64,000 nucleotides of DNA from JBAYIE01 sp965279165 (GCA_965279165.1 OZ257140.1:248001-312000), one strand, 5' to 3'; shown: positions 38,188 to 45,828, counted from the stretch's first letter. Notes: generated from the letters alone by a model not told the origin. Translations and numbers: made by a program.

Positions 38188-38625
38188 ATGACAACAAAAA
38201 TTTCCATTCTGACAATTATGTGTATGATGTTGGCAACATTAGCTTTCGGTCAATTTCAAGCAGACTCGATTTTTATTTATAAGAGATTCAGTGGACATGG
38301 CACAACTGCTAAACTTTGGAAGAATCATAGATATCTGGACTCTATAAATTCTGAAAAAACAATGATTGAAGAGGCAGATTTGATAGCTATGAGAGACATT
38401 TTCGCAAAAACCAAAAACAAAAGATTTTACCAGCAAAAACATGGAGGGCCTGAGTGTTACGCATTAATTTTTAAAAATGGCAGAAGGTATAATTATGTGT
38501 TTGAAGGTACAGACAAATGGGGTCGACTCATAAATCTGACAAAAAGGAGAAGCTTAACAATAGATCCAATTGACAGTCTAGATTCGAAAAAATTAAACTT
38601 TCTTAAAAAAAAATATTGGCCTTGA
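38188..38625 (+). CDS. Cassette 9: exported hypothetical protein
   Basis: 145 residues from the ATG at 38188. The open frame runs back to 38134, but that part lies inside the preceding attC. Signal peptide 1-21 (LAFGQ), then a mature domain with YKRFSGHGTTAKLWKN and QQKHGGPECYALIFKNGRRY. It reads like a small periplasmic protein; no family was recognised. Confidence 0.65.
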   Translation: MTTKISILTIMCMMLATLAFGQFQADSIFIYKRFSGHGTTAKLWKNHRYLDSINSEKTMIEEADLIAMRDIFAKTKNKRFYQQKHGGPECYALIFKNGRRYNYVFEGTDKWGRLINLTKRRSLTIDPIDSLDSKKLNFLKKKYWP

Positions 38626-38638
38626 AATGAAAACAACT

Positions 38639-38775
38639 GGCTATAACAGCACCTACCCAAAAGGCGGGGATTCGTGTTCCAAAGACAGTTTTGTGGTGAA
38701 AGATAATTTTAGTATTTTTAATTAAGTTTTGTGGTGAAAGGCCCGCCCTTCGGGTAGCTGCGGAACGTTATGCCT
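38639..38775 (+). other. attC site of cassette 9 (family A)
   Basis: GGCTATAAC at the start is complementary to GTTATAGCC; it ends AACGTTATGCCT. Arms and loop match cassettes 3 and 6 with few differences. Confidence 0.9.
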
Positions 38776-38783
38776 CATTACAA

Positions 38784-39515
38784 ATGACAAGACAATTAAT
38801 ATTCATATTATCCATTTTATTTGCTGCTTGTGGACAAAATTCACATTCGGTCGCTAATACTTCACCTAAAATTAAAGCAACTACTATTGACAGTTTGCAG
38901 ACTTTTCAAATTACAAAAGCCACGGCAGAGGACTTTAATAATGCAAAAAAATCATTCGTAGATAAAACGCTTTACGACACGATAACTTTTAGAAAAGTAA
39001 ACGGAGAAATCAAATTGCCGACTAACGAAAAATGGAGACCTTTTGTAACATTCAAGGATACTTTATTAAACACAGATAATTCAGACGTTAGGCAATACTA
39101 TTATGTTGGACAATTTGATAAAATAGGATTTTACATTGTTGGAGGTAGCTTTTGGGAACATTCTGAATATTATCTCGTAGACAAAAGAACTGGCAGACGA
39201 ACAACAACTTGGAGTTCGCCAACACTTTCACCGAAAGACAAATTTATAGCAAACTTATCTATGACTTACGGACTTGAAGGAGTTCCTAATGGCATTCAAG
39301 TTTGGCGTATTGACAAACACGAAAACAATCAAGTTGAGCCAATTTCCTTATCTAAACACTTAGAACTTGACCAGCAAATTTGGGCACCAGATGATTTTGT
39401 TTGGGAGTCAGACAATTCAATAATTTTAAAAGTTGCAGCTGTGGACAAGTACATGAATGAGAGTGGGCAACCGAATGAGACTGACTTCTACTATCTAAGG
39501 CTAAAAATCCACTGA
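38784..39515 (+). CDS. Cassette 10: lipoprotein, unknown function
   Basis: 243 residues. The lipobox LFAAC places the lipidated cysteine at residue 16. The mature part is polar, with RQYYYVGQFDKIGFYIVGGSF in the middle and WAPDDFVWESDNSIILKVA near the end, a pattern suggesting a beta-sandwich. No family was recognised. The start is 17 bases after the cassette boundary. Confidence 0.68.
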   Translation: MTRQLIFILSILFAACGQNSHSVANTSPKIKATTIDSLQTFQITKATAEDFNNAKKSFVDKTLYDTITFRKVNGEIKLPTNEKWRPFVTFKDTLLNTDNSDVRQYYYVGQFDKIGFYIVGGSFWEHSEYYLVDKRTGRRTTTWSSPTLSPKDKFIANLSMTYGLEGVPNGIQVWRIDKHENNQVEPISLSKHLELDQQIWAPDDFVWESDNSIILKVAAVDKYMNESGQPNETDFYYLRLKIH

Positions 39516-39532
39516 CGACAGAGAAAGTAACG

Positions 39533-39667
39533 AGGCATAACAGCACATTTGCTCAATTGCTGGTTTGTTCTTGCCGGAAGTCATTTTTTCAAAACAAATT
39601 TTATATTAACCGGGAGAACCTGGTTTCACAAGACCGCAACTGAGCAAATCTGCGGAACGTTAGTGGC
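39533..39667 (+). other. attC site of cassette 10 (family B)
   Basis: AGGCATAAC at the start is complementary to GTTATGCCT; it ends AACGTTAGTGGC. Arms match those of cassettes 4 and 5; the loop has diverged slightly. Confidence 0.9.
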
Positions 39668-39709
39668 AACCCTTACAGACGAACAAACTACATCAACAAA
39701 ATAGAAATA

Positions 39710-39876
39710 TGGCAACAGAAATATCATCATTAAGAATTAAAGCCGAAAAACTGGGGACAGTTTCTGAAGTGACGACACTGCTTGGACTCGTGACACAAAA
39801 GATTTCAAGACAAGTTCACTACCTACCCTGACTCCGAAAGAAGCGTTAACAATGGTTGAAAGCACGGGCCGCTAAA
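39710..39876 (+). pseudogene. Cassette 11: frameshifted remnant of a small gene
   Basis: An ATG at 39710 opens 40 codons (MATEISSLRIKAEKLG...). From about 39773 another frame continues the text (DDTAWTRDTKDFKTSS ... TPKEALTMVESTGR) and stops at the TAA overlapping the attC start. One frameshift near 39770 would join them into a protein of about 55 residues. I do not recognise the family. The parent protein may have been longer. Confidence 0.5.
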
Positions 39877-39961
39877 AGCCCACTTGCTCAATTGCTGTTA
39901 ATTCGCTGTATTCGAGCTTTCTTTTACGCTTTTATCATTATATTAGCTTGATATTAGCAGT
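39868..39961 (+). other. Decayed attC site of cassette 11
   Basis: It opens GCCGCTAAAAGC (expected GCCACTAACAGC) and continues with the family-B left arm ACTTGCTCAATTGCTG. The complementary right arm and AACG are missing, and the end core reads ATTAGCAGT with G changed to A. Length is 94 bases against about 135 for intact sites. Confidence 0.65.
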
Positions 39962-39967
39962 AATTTT

Positions 39968-40699
39968 ATTACAACTGCATTCAGACATATTATCCTTACA
40001 ATCTTGACCTTTTTGGGGCTGACAGCTTATGCCCAAAAACAGACTACTGAAAACTTAAAAATCTCTCATCTAACAGGCGACTACTACATTTTCACTACTT
40101 ACAAACCAATCAACGGAAATCCTTTTCCATCAAACGGAATGTATTGCCTTACCGACAATGGAGTAGTATTGTTTGACACACCTTGGGACACAACACAGTT
40201 TCAGCCTTTGCTTGACAGTATAGCCAACCGACACAATAACAATGTGTTGGCGTGTATTGCCACTCACTTTCACGATGACCGCACTGCGGGACTTGAATAC
40301 TATAAAAGCAAAGGCATTAAAACCTATTCATCAAAGCGAACTTTTGACTTATGCAAAGAGCATAATGAAAAACAAGCTGAGTTTTATTTTACAAAAGATA
40401 CCACTTTCACAGTTGGCAATCACAGTTTCCAAACATACTATGCAGGCGAAGGACACTCAAAAGACAATATTGTAATTTGGTGCAATGATTCTAAAATTAT
40501 TTACGGTGGTTGTTTAATCAAAAGCACAGACAACAACGGACTTGGAAATATTGCCGATGCAAATTTGAATGAGTGGTCAAAGACAATCAAAAATGTGATG
40601 AAGAAATATCCGAAACCGACCTATGTAATTCCCGGACATTTCGGCTGGACAAATAATCAAGGATTGCAACATACACTAAAACTATTGCGACAGAAATGA
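39968..40699 (+). CDS. Cassette 12: subclass B1 metallo-beta-lactamase
   Basis: B1 enzyme with all zinc ligands: HFHDD gives His-His-Asp for site one, with GEGHSKDN supplying the third histidine. Cysteine in YGGCLIKS and histidine in VIPGHFGW complete site two. The lysine after GGCLI is the usual carboxylate-binding Lys of B1 enzymes. About 243 residues if begun at ATT 39968, which gives a full signal peptide (TTAFRHIILTILTFLGLTAYA); 231 if begun at the only standard start codon, TTG 40004, which cuts the signal peptide. It resembles the chromosomal B1 enzymes of Flavobacteriia. It would hydrolyse beta-lactams including carbapenems if expressed and exported. Confidence 0.85.
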   Translation: MTTAFRHIILTILTFLGLTAYAQKQTTENLKISHLTGDYYIFTTYKPINGNPFPSNGMYCLTDNGVVLFDTPWDTTQFQPLLDSIANRHNNNVLACIATHFHDDRTAGLEYYKSKGIKTYSSKRTFDLCKEHNEKQAEFYFTKDTTFTVGNHSFQTYYAGEGHSKDNIVIWCNDSKIIYGGCLIKSTDNNGLGNIADANLNEWSKTIKNVMKKYPKPTYVIPGHFGWTNNQGLQHTLKLLRQK

Positions 40700-40710
40700 G
40701 AAGAAAAACT

Positions 40711-40846
40711 ACTGGTAACACACGTTTGGCGCAATGGGGGCTAACATCGTTCATTGAAACTTTGTGCTTCTATTGTAGATTTGTGCAGTCAGACAATTTA
40801 GATTTACAAAATCCCCCACTGCGCCAAGCGTGGGAACGTTAGTGGT
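40711..40846 (+). other. attC site of cassette 12
   Basis: It starts ACTGGTAAC, matching the reverse complement of its own degenerate cassette start at most positions, and ends AACGTTAGTGGT. The arms ACGTTTGGCGCAATGGGGG and CCCCCACTGCGCCAAGCGT pair at all but two positions. Confidence 0.88.
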
Positions 40847-40874
40847 AATTGCAATAACAACCAGTAAAATATAA

Positions 40875-41309
40875 ATGAGCATAATTTCAAGAATAGCGGA
40901 ACTAAAAGACGCAGAATGTATTACTGAACTATCCAATCAATTGGGTTATAAAACAACCGCTGAAAAAATTCAGGTTCGACTATCTGAAATTTTAAACAAC
41001 ACCGATCATTGTATTTATGTAATTATCGAAAATGAAAATATTATAGGTTGGATTCACGGTTTTTATTCCTTTAGAGTAGAATCCGACCCTTTTGTAGAAA
41101 TCGGCGGTATGGTAGTACATGAAAATTTTCGAGGAAAAGGGATTGGAAAAATGCTGGTGAAAAAAGTTATCGAATGGACTCATTCAAAAAAATGCGATAA
41201 AATCAGGGTAAGGTGTAATACCATTCGCAAAGAGACTCATGTTTTTTACAATAGCATAGGTTTCAATGAAACGAAAGAGCAAAAAGTATTGGACATGAAT
41301 TTAGATTAA
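40875..41309 (+). CDS. Cassette 13: GNAT family N-acetyltransferase
   Basis: 144 residues, a single GNAT domain with the acetyl-CoA loop ENFRGKGIGKML and the late motif ETHVFYNSIGF. GNAT enzymes acetylate small molecules or proteins. Members carried in cassettes often act on antibiotics, but nothing here identifies the substrate. It is the most distal recognisable cassette. Confidence 0.85.
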   Translation: MSIISRIAELKDAECITELSNQLGYKTTAEKIQVRLSEILNNTDHCIYVIIENENIIGWIHGFYSFRVESDPFVEIGGMVVHENFRGKGIGKMLVKKVIEWTHSKKCDKIRVRCNTIRKETHVFYNSIGFNETKEQKVLDMNLD

Positions 41310-41317
41310 CAAAACAA

Positions 41318-41412
41318 CTACTGCTCACAAAGGCTTTATCCAAGCAAGGAATTTTACGTCTTAAGAAAGAAAACGGTATATTTGAGATCAAAATGGTTTC
41401 ACAAAGGCATTA
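41318..41412 (+). other. Truncated attC site of cassette 13 (array end)
   Basis: The left arm and central part (AGGCTTTATCCAAGCAAGG ... GGTATATTTGAGAT ... CAAAGGCATT) match the site of cassette 2. The sequence then breaks off before the right arm, directly into the lipoprotein gene at 41415. The opening core is degenerate (TACTGCTCAC). Confidence 0.7.
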
Positions 41413-41414
41413 AG

Positions 41415-42011
41415 ATGAATAAAGGGTACAGCAACATATCGTTTAAAATTATTACCAACATCATCATAATTTCAGTTTTCGCTGGAATCAATTTTATATC
41501 GGCCTGTAATAGGGACCTTAATTGCCCAGAAAGGCAAAACAGGGTATTTTTACTTGATGGATCTGATAAAAGCCGAATCGCCTCAACCGGCACAGACACG
41601 GTTGCTTTTGTAAACGACTTGAATGACACCACAGTTCTAATTGGGCAAGGTAAAAAGGTAATGTTCAGAACTGAAAATGGATTGGGTAATCCGGATTGCG
41701 GCTATGGTCAAGATAGCTTTGAAATAAATATTTTTAATTATAAGCGTATTAAAGGCTTAATGAATTTAACCATCTCGCTTACGAAAAACCAATATAATGG
41801 AGACTTGGTTGTAACTGCGGATAACTATAATTATTATTTAAATTACAATTATTATATGAAAACTTTTGATTCACTAGTGGTAAATAACAAAACATATTAT
41901 AATGTAAGTTTATATCGTGAATCTCATTTATATGCAGCACCCTTATTTTACAGTGCATCATATGGTGTTATAAAAGTTAGTAATATAGGTTATACATGGA
42001 GTAGACTTTGA
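41415..42011 (+). CDS. Putative lipoprotein at the broken end of the array
   Basis: 198 residues from the ATG at 41415; the longer frame starts inside the attC remnant. A hydrophobic segment ends in FISAC, a plausible lipobox. The mature part contains NCPERQNRVFLLDGSDKSR and a tyrosine-rich YNYYLNYNYYMKTFD. No family was recognised. It may be the gene of an old cassette fused to cassette 13 by deletion of the intervening attC arm. Confidence 0.55.
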   Translation: MNKGYSNISFKIITNIIIISVFAGINFISACNRDLNCPERQNRVFLLDGSDKSRIASTGTDTVAFVNDLNDTTVLIGQGKKVMFRTENGLGNPDCGYGQDSFEINIFNYKRIKGLMNLTISLTKNQYNGDLVVTADNYNYYLNYNYYMKTFDSLVVNNKTYYNVSLYRESHLYAAPLFYSASYGVIKVSNIGYTWSRL

Positions 42012-42069
42012 AATGTCGACTATATTTCAATATGATAAATGGGGAACTTACAGGTTTAGAAATGTAAAA

Positions 42070-42190
42070 AGTCATACGCTTAAAAAAATGGGTATTACCT
42101 CGTTCAACACTACCTTTCTGTATTTCTAATCACAAATGTTTTAACTTAGCTTAAAATTAAACAATTCGTCACTGATCATCTATGTAAAAT
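42070..42190 (+). other. Possible attC remnant
   Basis: The stretch CTTAGCTTAAAATTAAAC with the preceding ACCTTTCTGTATTTC looks like the central part of the cassette 7 site. Arms and cores are not recognisable. It is offered only as a candidate. Confidence 0.25.
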
Positions 42191-42250
42191 TGTAAAAGAA
42201 TTACGATATTGTGCAGTGAAATAAATTTTTATATAAATAAACATTCAAGA

Positions 42251-42445
42251 ATGAAAACATTAAAATGCGATTTGTGTGAAACAACAGCCCAAGGCGAAAC
42301 TTTTGAGCAATGGATGCAAAATCTAATGCCACATTATATGCAAGCCCATGCAGAAGTGATGAACGACCCAAATAAAACCAAATCAGACCAACAACAATGG
42401 ATGGCTGAAAATAAAGCCCGATTTGAAGAGGCTCCTCACCACTAG
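42251..42445 (+). CDS. Small protein, possibly DUF1059-like
   Basis: 64 residues from the ATG at 42251. A CDLC pair near the N-terminus and an alpha-helical remainder (MPHYMQAHAEVMNDP) resemble small DUF1059-type proteins, but the match is loose. It lies 43 bases before the VOC gene. Confidence 0.5.
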   Translation: MKTLKCDLCETTAQGETFEQWMQNLMPHYMQAHAEVMNDPNKTKSDQQQWMAENKARFEEAPHH

Positions 42446-42488
42446 AAATTACATTATAAGAATTAATAATATTATAAAATCAACCAAT

Positions 42489-42920
42489 ATGCCACGTATC
42501 AATCCTCATATCAACTTCAACGGCAATGCAGAAGAAGCTTTTAATTTTTACAAATCTGTATTTGGCGGAGAGTTTACAAAGATTATTCGTTTTAAAGAAC
42601 TTGCTGGTCCTGAATTTCCGGTAGCCAAAGAAGAAGAAAACAAAATTATGCATATTGAACTCCCAATTGGTACATGGAATAAGTTGATGGCCAATGACGT
42701 TCCTGCAATTTTTGGCAAAACCAATGAAAACGAGAACAGAAGTAAAATTGTTCTTCATACAGAAAGCAAAGATGAAGCGGATAAGTTATTTAACGGGCTT
42801 TCGGCCGGAGGACAAATTGAAATGCCAATTGGGGATAGTCCTTGGGCTACTTACTTTGGCATGTTTAGAGACAAATATGGAATAGAATGGATGGTGGAAT
42901 TTGACCCCGAAATTAAATAA
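42489..42920 (+). CDS. VOC family (PhnB-like) protein
   Basis: 143 residues. The N-terminal INPHINFNGNAEEAFNFYKSVFGGEF and the C-terminal PWATYFGMFRDKYGIEWMVEF are typical of PhnB-like glyoxalase-fold proteins. The start is the ATG at 42489; upstream codons of the frame belong to the previous gene's end. Substrate unknown. It opens a run of small accessory enzymes. Confidence 0.85.
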   Translation: MPRINPHINFNGNAEEAFNFYKSVFGGEFTKIIRFKELAGPEFPVAKEEENKIMHIELPIGTWNKLMANDVPAIFGKTNENENRSKIVLHTESKDEADKLFNGLSAGGQIEMPIGDSPWATYFGMFRDKYGIEWMVEFDPEIK

Positions 42921-43022
42921 TAGGAAGAATCGTTAACAATTAAATTGTAAACTTCCTTTCTTGAATACAACAATTTCACTCTACTCTTACTTTTAAATTG
43001 CAAACAATTAATATTCGAACAC

Positions 43023-43592
43023 ATGAGAAAAATAATATCCTTTATGCATGTATCCCTAGATGGGTTTGTTGCAAAGGAGAACGGCGAACTGAGCTGGGTA
43101 AAAGTGGATGAAGAACTTTTTAGGTATGTAGGAAAAAGGATAAGCGAAGGCGATACCGCTTTATACGGACGGGTAACTTTTGAAATGATGGAAAATTATT
43201 GGCCCACTGCAGCAGATCAACCAACAGCTACAAAACACGATATTGAGCATTCGAAATGGTATAAAAACGTTCGCAAAGTTGTTTTATCTAAAACTATAGA
43301 GAATAACGATTTAACCAATACCGATATCATTAAAGACAACCGCTTTGATCGCATTCAAAAATTGAAACAACAAGAGGGTCCAGATATCTTACTTTTTGGC
43401 AGCCCTACAGCAACACATTCGCTCATGGAACAAAACTTAATTGACGGATACTGGCTATTTGTAAATCCCATTATACTTGCGAAAGGAATTCCGTTATTTG
43501 AAAACACAAAAGAAAACACAAAACTAAAACTTTTGGGTTCTAAGCAATTTACAAATGGGGTTGTAGAACTGAATTATATCATCGAGAATTAA
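43023..43592 (+). CDS. Dihydrofolate reductase-like (RibD C-terminal domain) protein, first paralogue
   Basis: 189 residues. RKIISFMHVSLDGFVA at the N-terminus, the central YGRVTFEMMENYW and the C-terminal GSPTATHSLMEQNLIDGYWLFVNPIILAKG define the RibD_C/YwjB-like family. These are probably NADPH-dependent reductases of unknown substrate, not true folate enzymes. Paralogues lie at 44535 and 54531. Confidence 0.88.
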   Translation: MRKIISFMHVSLDGFVAKENGELSWVKVDEELFRYVGKRISEGDTALYGRVTFEMMENYWPTAADQPTATKHDIEHSKWYKNVRKVVLSKTIENNDLTNTDIIKDNRFDRIQKLKQQEGPDILLFGSPTATHSLMEQNLIDGYWLFVNPIILAKGIPLFENTKENTKLKLLGSKQFTNGVVELNYIIEN

Positions 43593-43603
43593 TACAATCA
43601 AAT

Positions 43604-44026
43604 ATGACACATTCCCTTTTCGCCTGTTTATGGTATAACGGACAAGCCAAAGAAGCTGCTGATTTTTACTGTTCGGTTTTTAAGAACTCGAAGATTGTTT
43701 CCGCAAATCCAATGGTTGTGATCTTTGAACTTAACGATACAAAATTTATGGCATTAAATGGGGGGCCGCAATACCAATTTTCGCCGGCAAACTCTTATGT
43801 TATTACCTGCGACACGCAAGATGAGATTGACCATTATTGGGAAAAGCTTGGCGAAGGCGGTACATACAGTAAATGCGGTTGGTTAGATGACCAATTTGGT
43901 GTATCATGGCAGGTTGTACCTTCCATTTTAGGAGAACTAATGAATGATCCGGAAAAGGCGCCAAAAGTAGTGCAAGCATTTATGCAAATGAGTAAATTTG
44001 AGATTGAAAAATTGGTTAATGCTTAA
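43604..44026 (+). CDS. VOC family (PhnB-like) protein, second paralogue
   Basis: 140 residues with LWYNGQAKEAADFYCSVF and the C-terminal CGWLDDQFGVSWQVVP, as in PhnB-like proteins. It starts 11 bases after the RibD_C gene and is probably co-transcribed with it. Substrate unknown. Confidence 0.85.
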   Translation: MTHSLFACLWYNGQAKEAADFYCSVFKNSKIVSANPMVVIFELNDTKFMALNGGPQYQFSPANSYVITCDTQDEIDHYWEKLGEGGTYSKCGWLDDQFGVSWQVVPSILGELMNDPEKAPKVVQAFMQMSKFEIEKLVNA

Positions 44027-44222
44027 ACGTATTTAAGAAATAATCCTTATTCCGTAACTTATTGTTGGTACATGGTACACAGAACTACAAGGAACAGAAT
44101 AAATAGAGTAATTACGCCGACAAAATTGTAATTATAACCTGTCAAATGCCAATTCCGAAAGCAATTCCACCTCTCTGTGAATTTAACTGAAATTCAGTCT
44201 GCTATCCAAACAATAGAATAAA

Positions 44223-44525
44223 ATGACGAATGGAAAGATAAGTTACGAATTTACCGCACCAACCTGGCAACATAACTCCCCTTCGGGCTGGTATTTTGTT
44301 TCACTTCCTGTTGCCATGGGAAAAGAAATAAGAGCAAATCTGCAATGGCAAGAAGAAGGCTGGGGAAGACTTAAAGCGATTGCAGAAACCGGAAAAACAA
44401 AATGGGAAACAGCCATTTGGTTTGATACCAAACACAAAACCTATCTACTTCCGCTCAAAGCGACAATTAGAAAAAAGGAACATATTGAGAAAGATAAAAG
44501 CATTAAAGTTATCCTTTGGATTTAA
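44223..44525 (+). CDS. DUF1905 family protein
   Basis: 100 residues. GWYFVSLPVAMGKEIRAN, RLKAIAETGKTKWETAIW and YLLPLKATIRKKEH follow the DUF1905 beta-barrel pattern. In other genomes the domain is often fused to YdeI-like regions; here it is free-standing. It lies nine bases before the next RibD_C gene. Function unknown. Confidence 0.82.
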   Translation: MTNGKISYEFTAPTWQHNSPSGWYFVSLPVAMGKEIRANLQWQEEGWGRLKAIAETGKTKWETAIWFDTKHKTYLLPLKATIRKKEHIEKDKSIKVILWI

Positions 44526-44534
44526 ATACCATTT

Positions 44535-45098
44535 ATGAGAAAAATAATTGCAGCAATCAACCTGTCGGTTGATGGATTTTGTGACCATACCTCAATCAAT
44601 CCGGATGATGAAATACACCAACACTATGCTGATTTAATCCATCAAGCAGGTGTTTTACTTTATGGCAGAATAACTTATCAACTCATGGAATACTGGAGAA
44701 CTATTTTGGAGCAGCCTACAGGCAACGAATCCACCGATAACTTTGCTAAGGTTATGGATAAAATACCAAAAATAGTTTTTACTCGCGCACAACAAAATGG
44801 AGAAGCCTTTCGTATAGATTGGGAAAGTGCAACGTTAGCAGAACAAGGACTTGAGGAAACCGTTAGGGAACTCAAACAACAAACGGGTAAAGATGTTTTT
44901 ATTGGCAGTCCGGGATTAATTACGCAACTAACCAATGCCAATTTAATTGACGAATACCAGCTTTGTATTCACCCGGTGATAGTTGGTAAAGGTTTACCAC
45001 TTTTCAAATCAATAAAAGAATCTGTGAACTTATCGCTCATCAAAACTAAAGTATTTGCTTCCGGTGCTATTATACTTTACTATAACAGAACTCAATAA
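44535..45098 (+). CDS. Dihydrofolate reductase-like (RibD_C) protein, second paralogue
   Basis: 187 residues, RKIIAAINLSVDGFCDH at the N-terminus and GSPGLITQLTNANLIDEYQL with HPVIVGKGLPLF near the C-terminus. Same family as 43023 but clearly diverged from it, so not a recent duplicate. Probably co-transcribed with the DUF1905 gene. Confidence 0.87.
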   Translation: MRKIIAAINLSVDGFCDHTSINPDDEIHQHYADLIHQAGVLLYGRITYQLMEYWRTILEQPTGNESTDNFAKVMDKIPKIVFTRAQQNGEAFRIDWESATLAEQGLEETVRELKQQTGKDVFIGSPGLITQLTNANLIDEYQLCIHPVIVGKGLPLFKSIKESVNLSLIKTKVFASGAIILYYNRTQ

Positions 45099-45393
45099 GT
45101 ACAACGAATAGCATGGCATTCACCCTACCCTGCTGTTAGTTATTTTATTGAACTTTCACCAAATTTAACGAAGGGAGAGCAAAATATCTTACCAAAGAAG
45201 AAAATGAGATGAAAATGCGAGTAAAACGCAAAACGAACACGTATCCATTAAGTCCATCTTTGGGAGTTGAGCCTTCAAAAAAATAAATGTGAATCGTGTA
45301 AGATTTCCAAACAATCACGTAATAAAGCTTCAAAAACAATACTTCAATTTTGTGCTGTGTAATTCGAACCAATTTGAAAACACAAAATTAAAC

Positions 45394-45828
45394 ATGAAAA
45401 CATACAATTTTATTTTCTTAACTTCTTTATTAGCTATTGGCCTATTAATTGTTCTGCCTTCTTGTAAAAAGGGTGATGACGACCCTGCAGTTTCGGTATT
45501 CTCAAGAAAAGATCGTTTTACCAATACCTGGACATTAAACAAGTACGAAAAAAATGGGGTGATGCAAGATATTAATGGGACTACGTATACGTATGTAGCC
45601 TTTAATAATGGCACCCTTACACAAACCATTGAAGGTTCTATTTTTGGATTTCCAACCAGAAAAGTTACTGATGGTACATGGATATTTATGAATGACGATG
45701 AGGATGTTAAAATAACCATTTCGAATGATGCAGAAATTTACAATATTCAACGGTTAGCCTCTAAAGAATTATGGCTAAAAAGAACATTAAATGGCGATAC
45801 TTACGTATATTATTTTAACGGACTTTAG
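45394..45828 (+). CDS. Lipocalin-like lipoprotein
   Basis: 144 residues from the ATG at 45394. Lipobox VLPSC gives a lipidated cysteine at about residue 23. The rest (NTWTLNKYEKNG, YVAFNNGTLTQ, GTWIFMNDDEDVKITI) follows the strand pattern of small Bacteroidota lipocalin-like proteins. Ligand unknown. A hairpin terminator lies about 95 bases after the stop codon. Confidence 0.72.
   Translation: MKTYNFIFLTSLLAIGLLIVLPSCKKGDDDPAVSVFSRKDRFTNTWTLNKYEKNGVMQDINGTTYTYVAFNNGTLTQTIEGSIFGFPTRKVTDGTWIFMNDDEDVKITISNDAEIYNIQRLASKELWLKRTLNGDTYVYYFNGL

Larger units (their letters stand above)
32531..41412 (+). mobile_element. Integron-like array of 13 gene cassettes
   Basis: Thirteen modules, each with one same-strand gene (one is broken) and a terminal attC-like palindrome. 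Boundaries at G^TT: 32531, 33203, 33684, 34378, 34888, 35398, 36228, 37414, 38169, 38768, 39660, 39954 and 40839. In cassettes 1-10 the first bases of the module are the reverse complement of the first 9-10 bases of its own palindrome, as required if a circular cassette carries a complete attC. Cassettes 11-13 are eroded, and the last attC is truncated at about 41412. No toxin-antitoxin pair or transposase was recognised. Confidence 0.88.

Noticed and set aside
39352..39546. Minus-strand open frame opposite the cassette 10 gene
   Set aside because: A shadow frame: it reads through the end of the lipoprotein gene and the start of an attC.
32531..41412. Alternative reading as Xer-dif modules or a simple tandem gene family
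   Set aside because: The sites are long palindromes of about 135 bases with variable centres, not 28-base dif sites, and the genes are unrelated to each other.
45105..45180. GCTGTTAGTTATTTTATTGAAC as another attC core
   Set aside because: GTTA is present, but no paired arms or AACG frame could be found around it.
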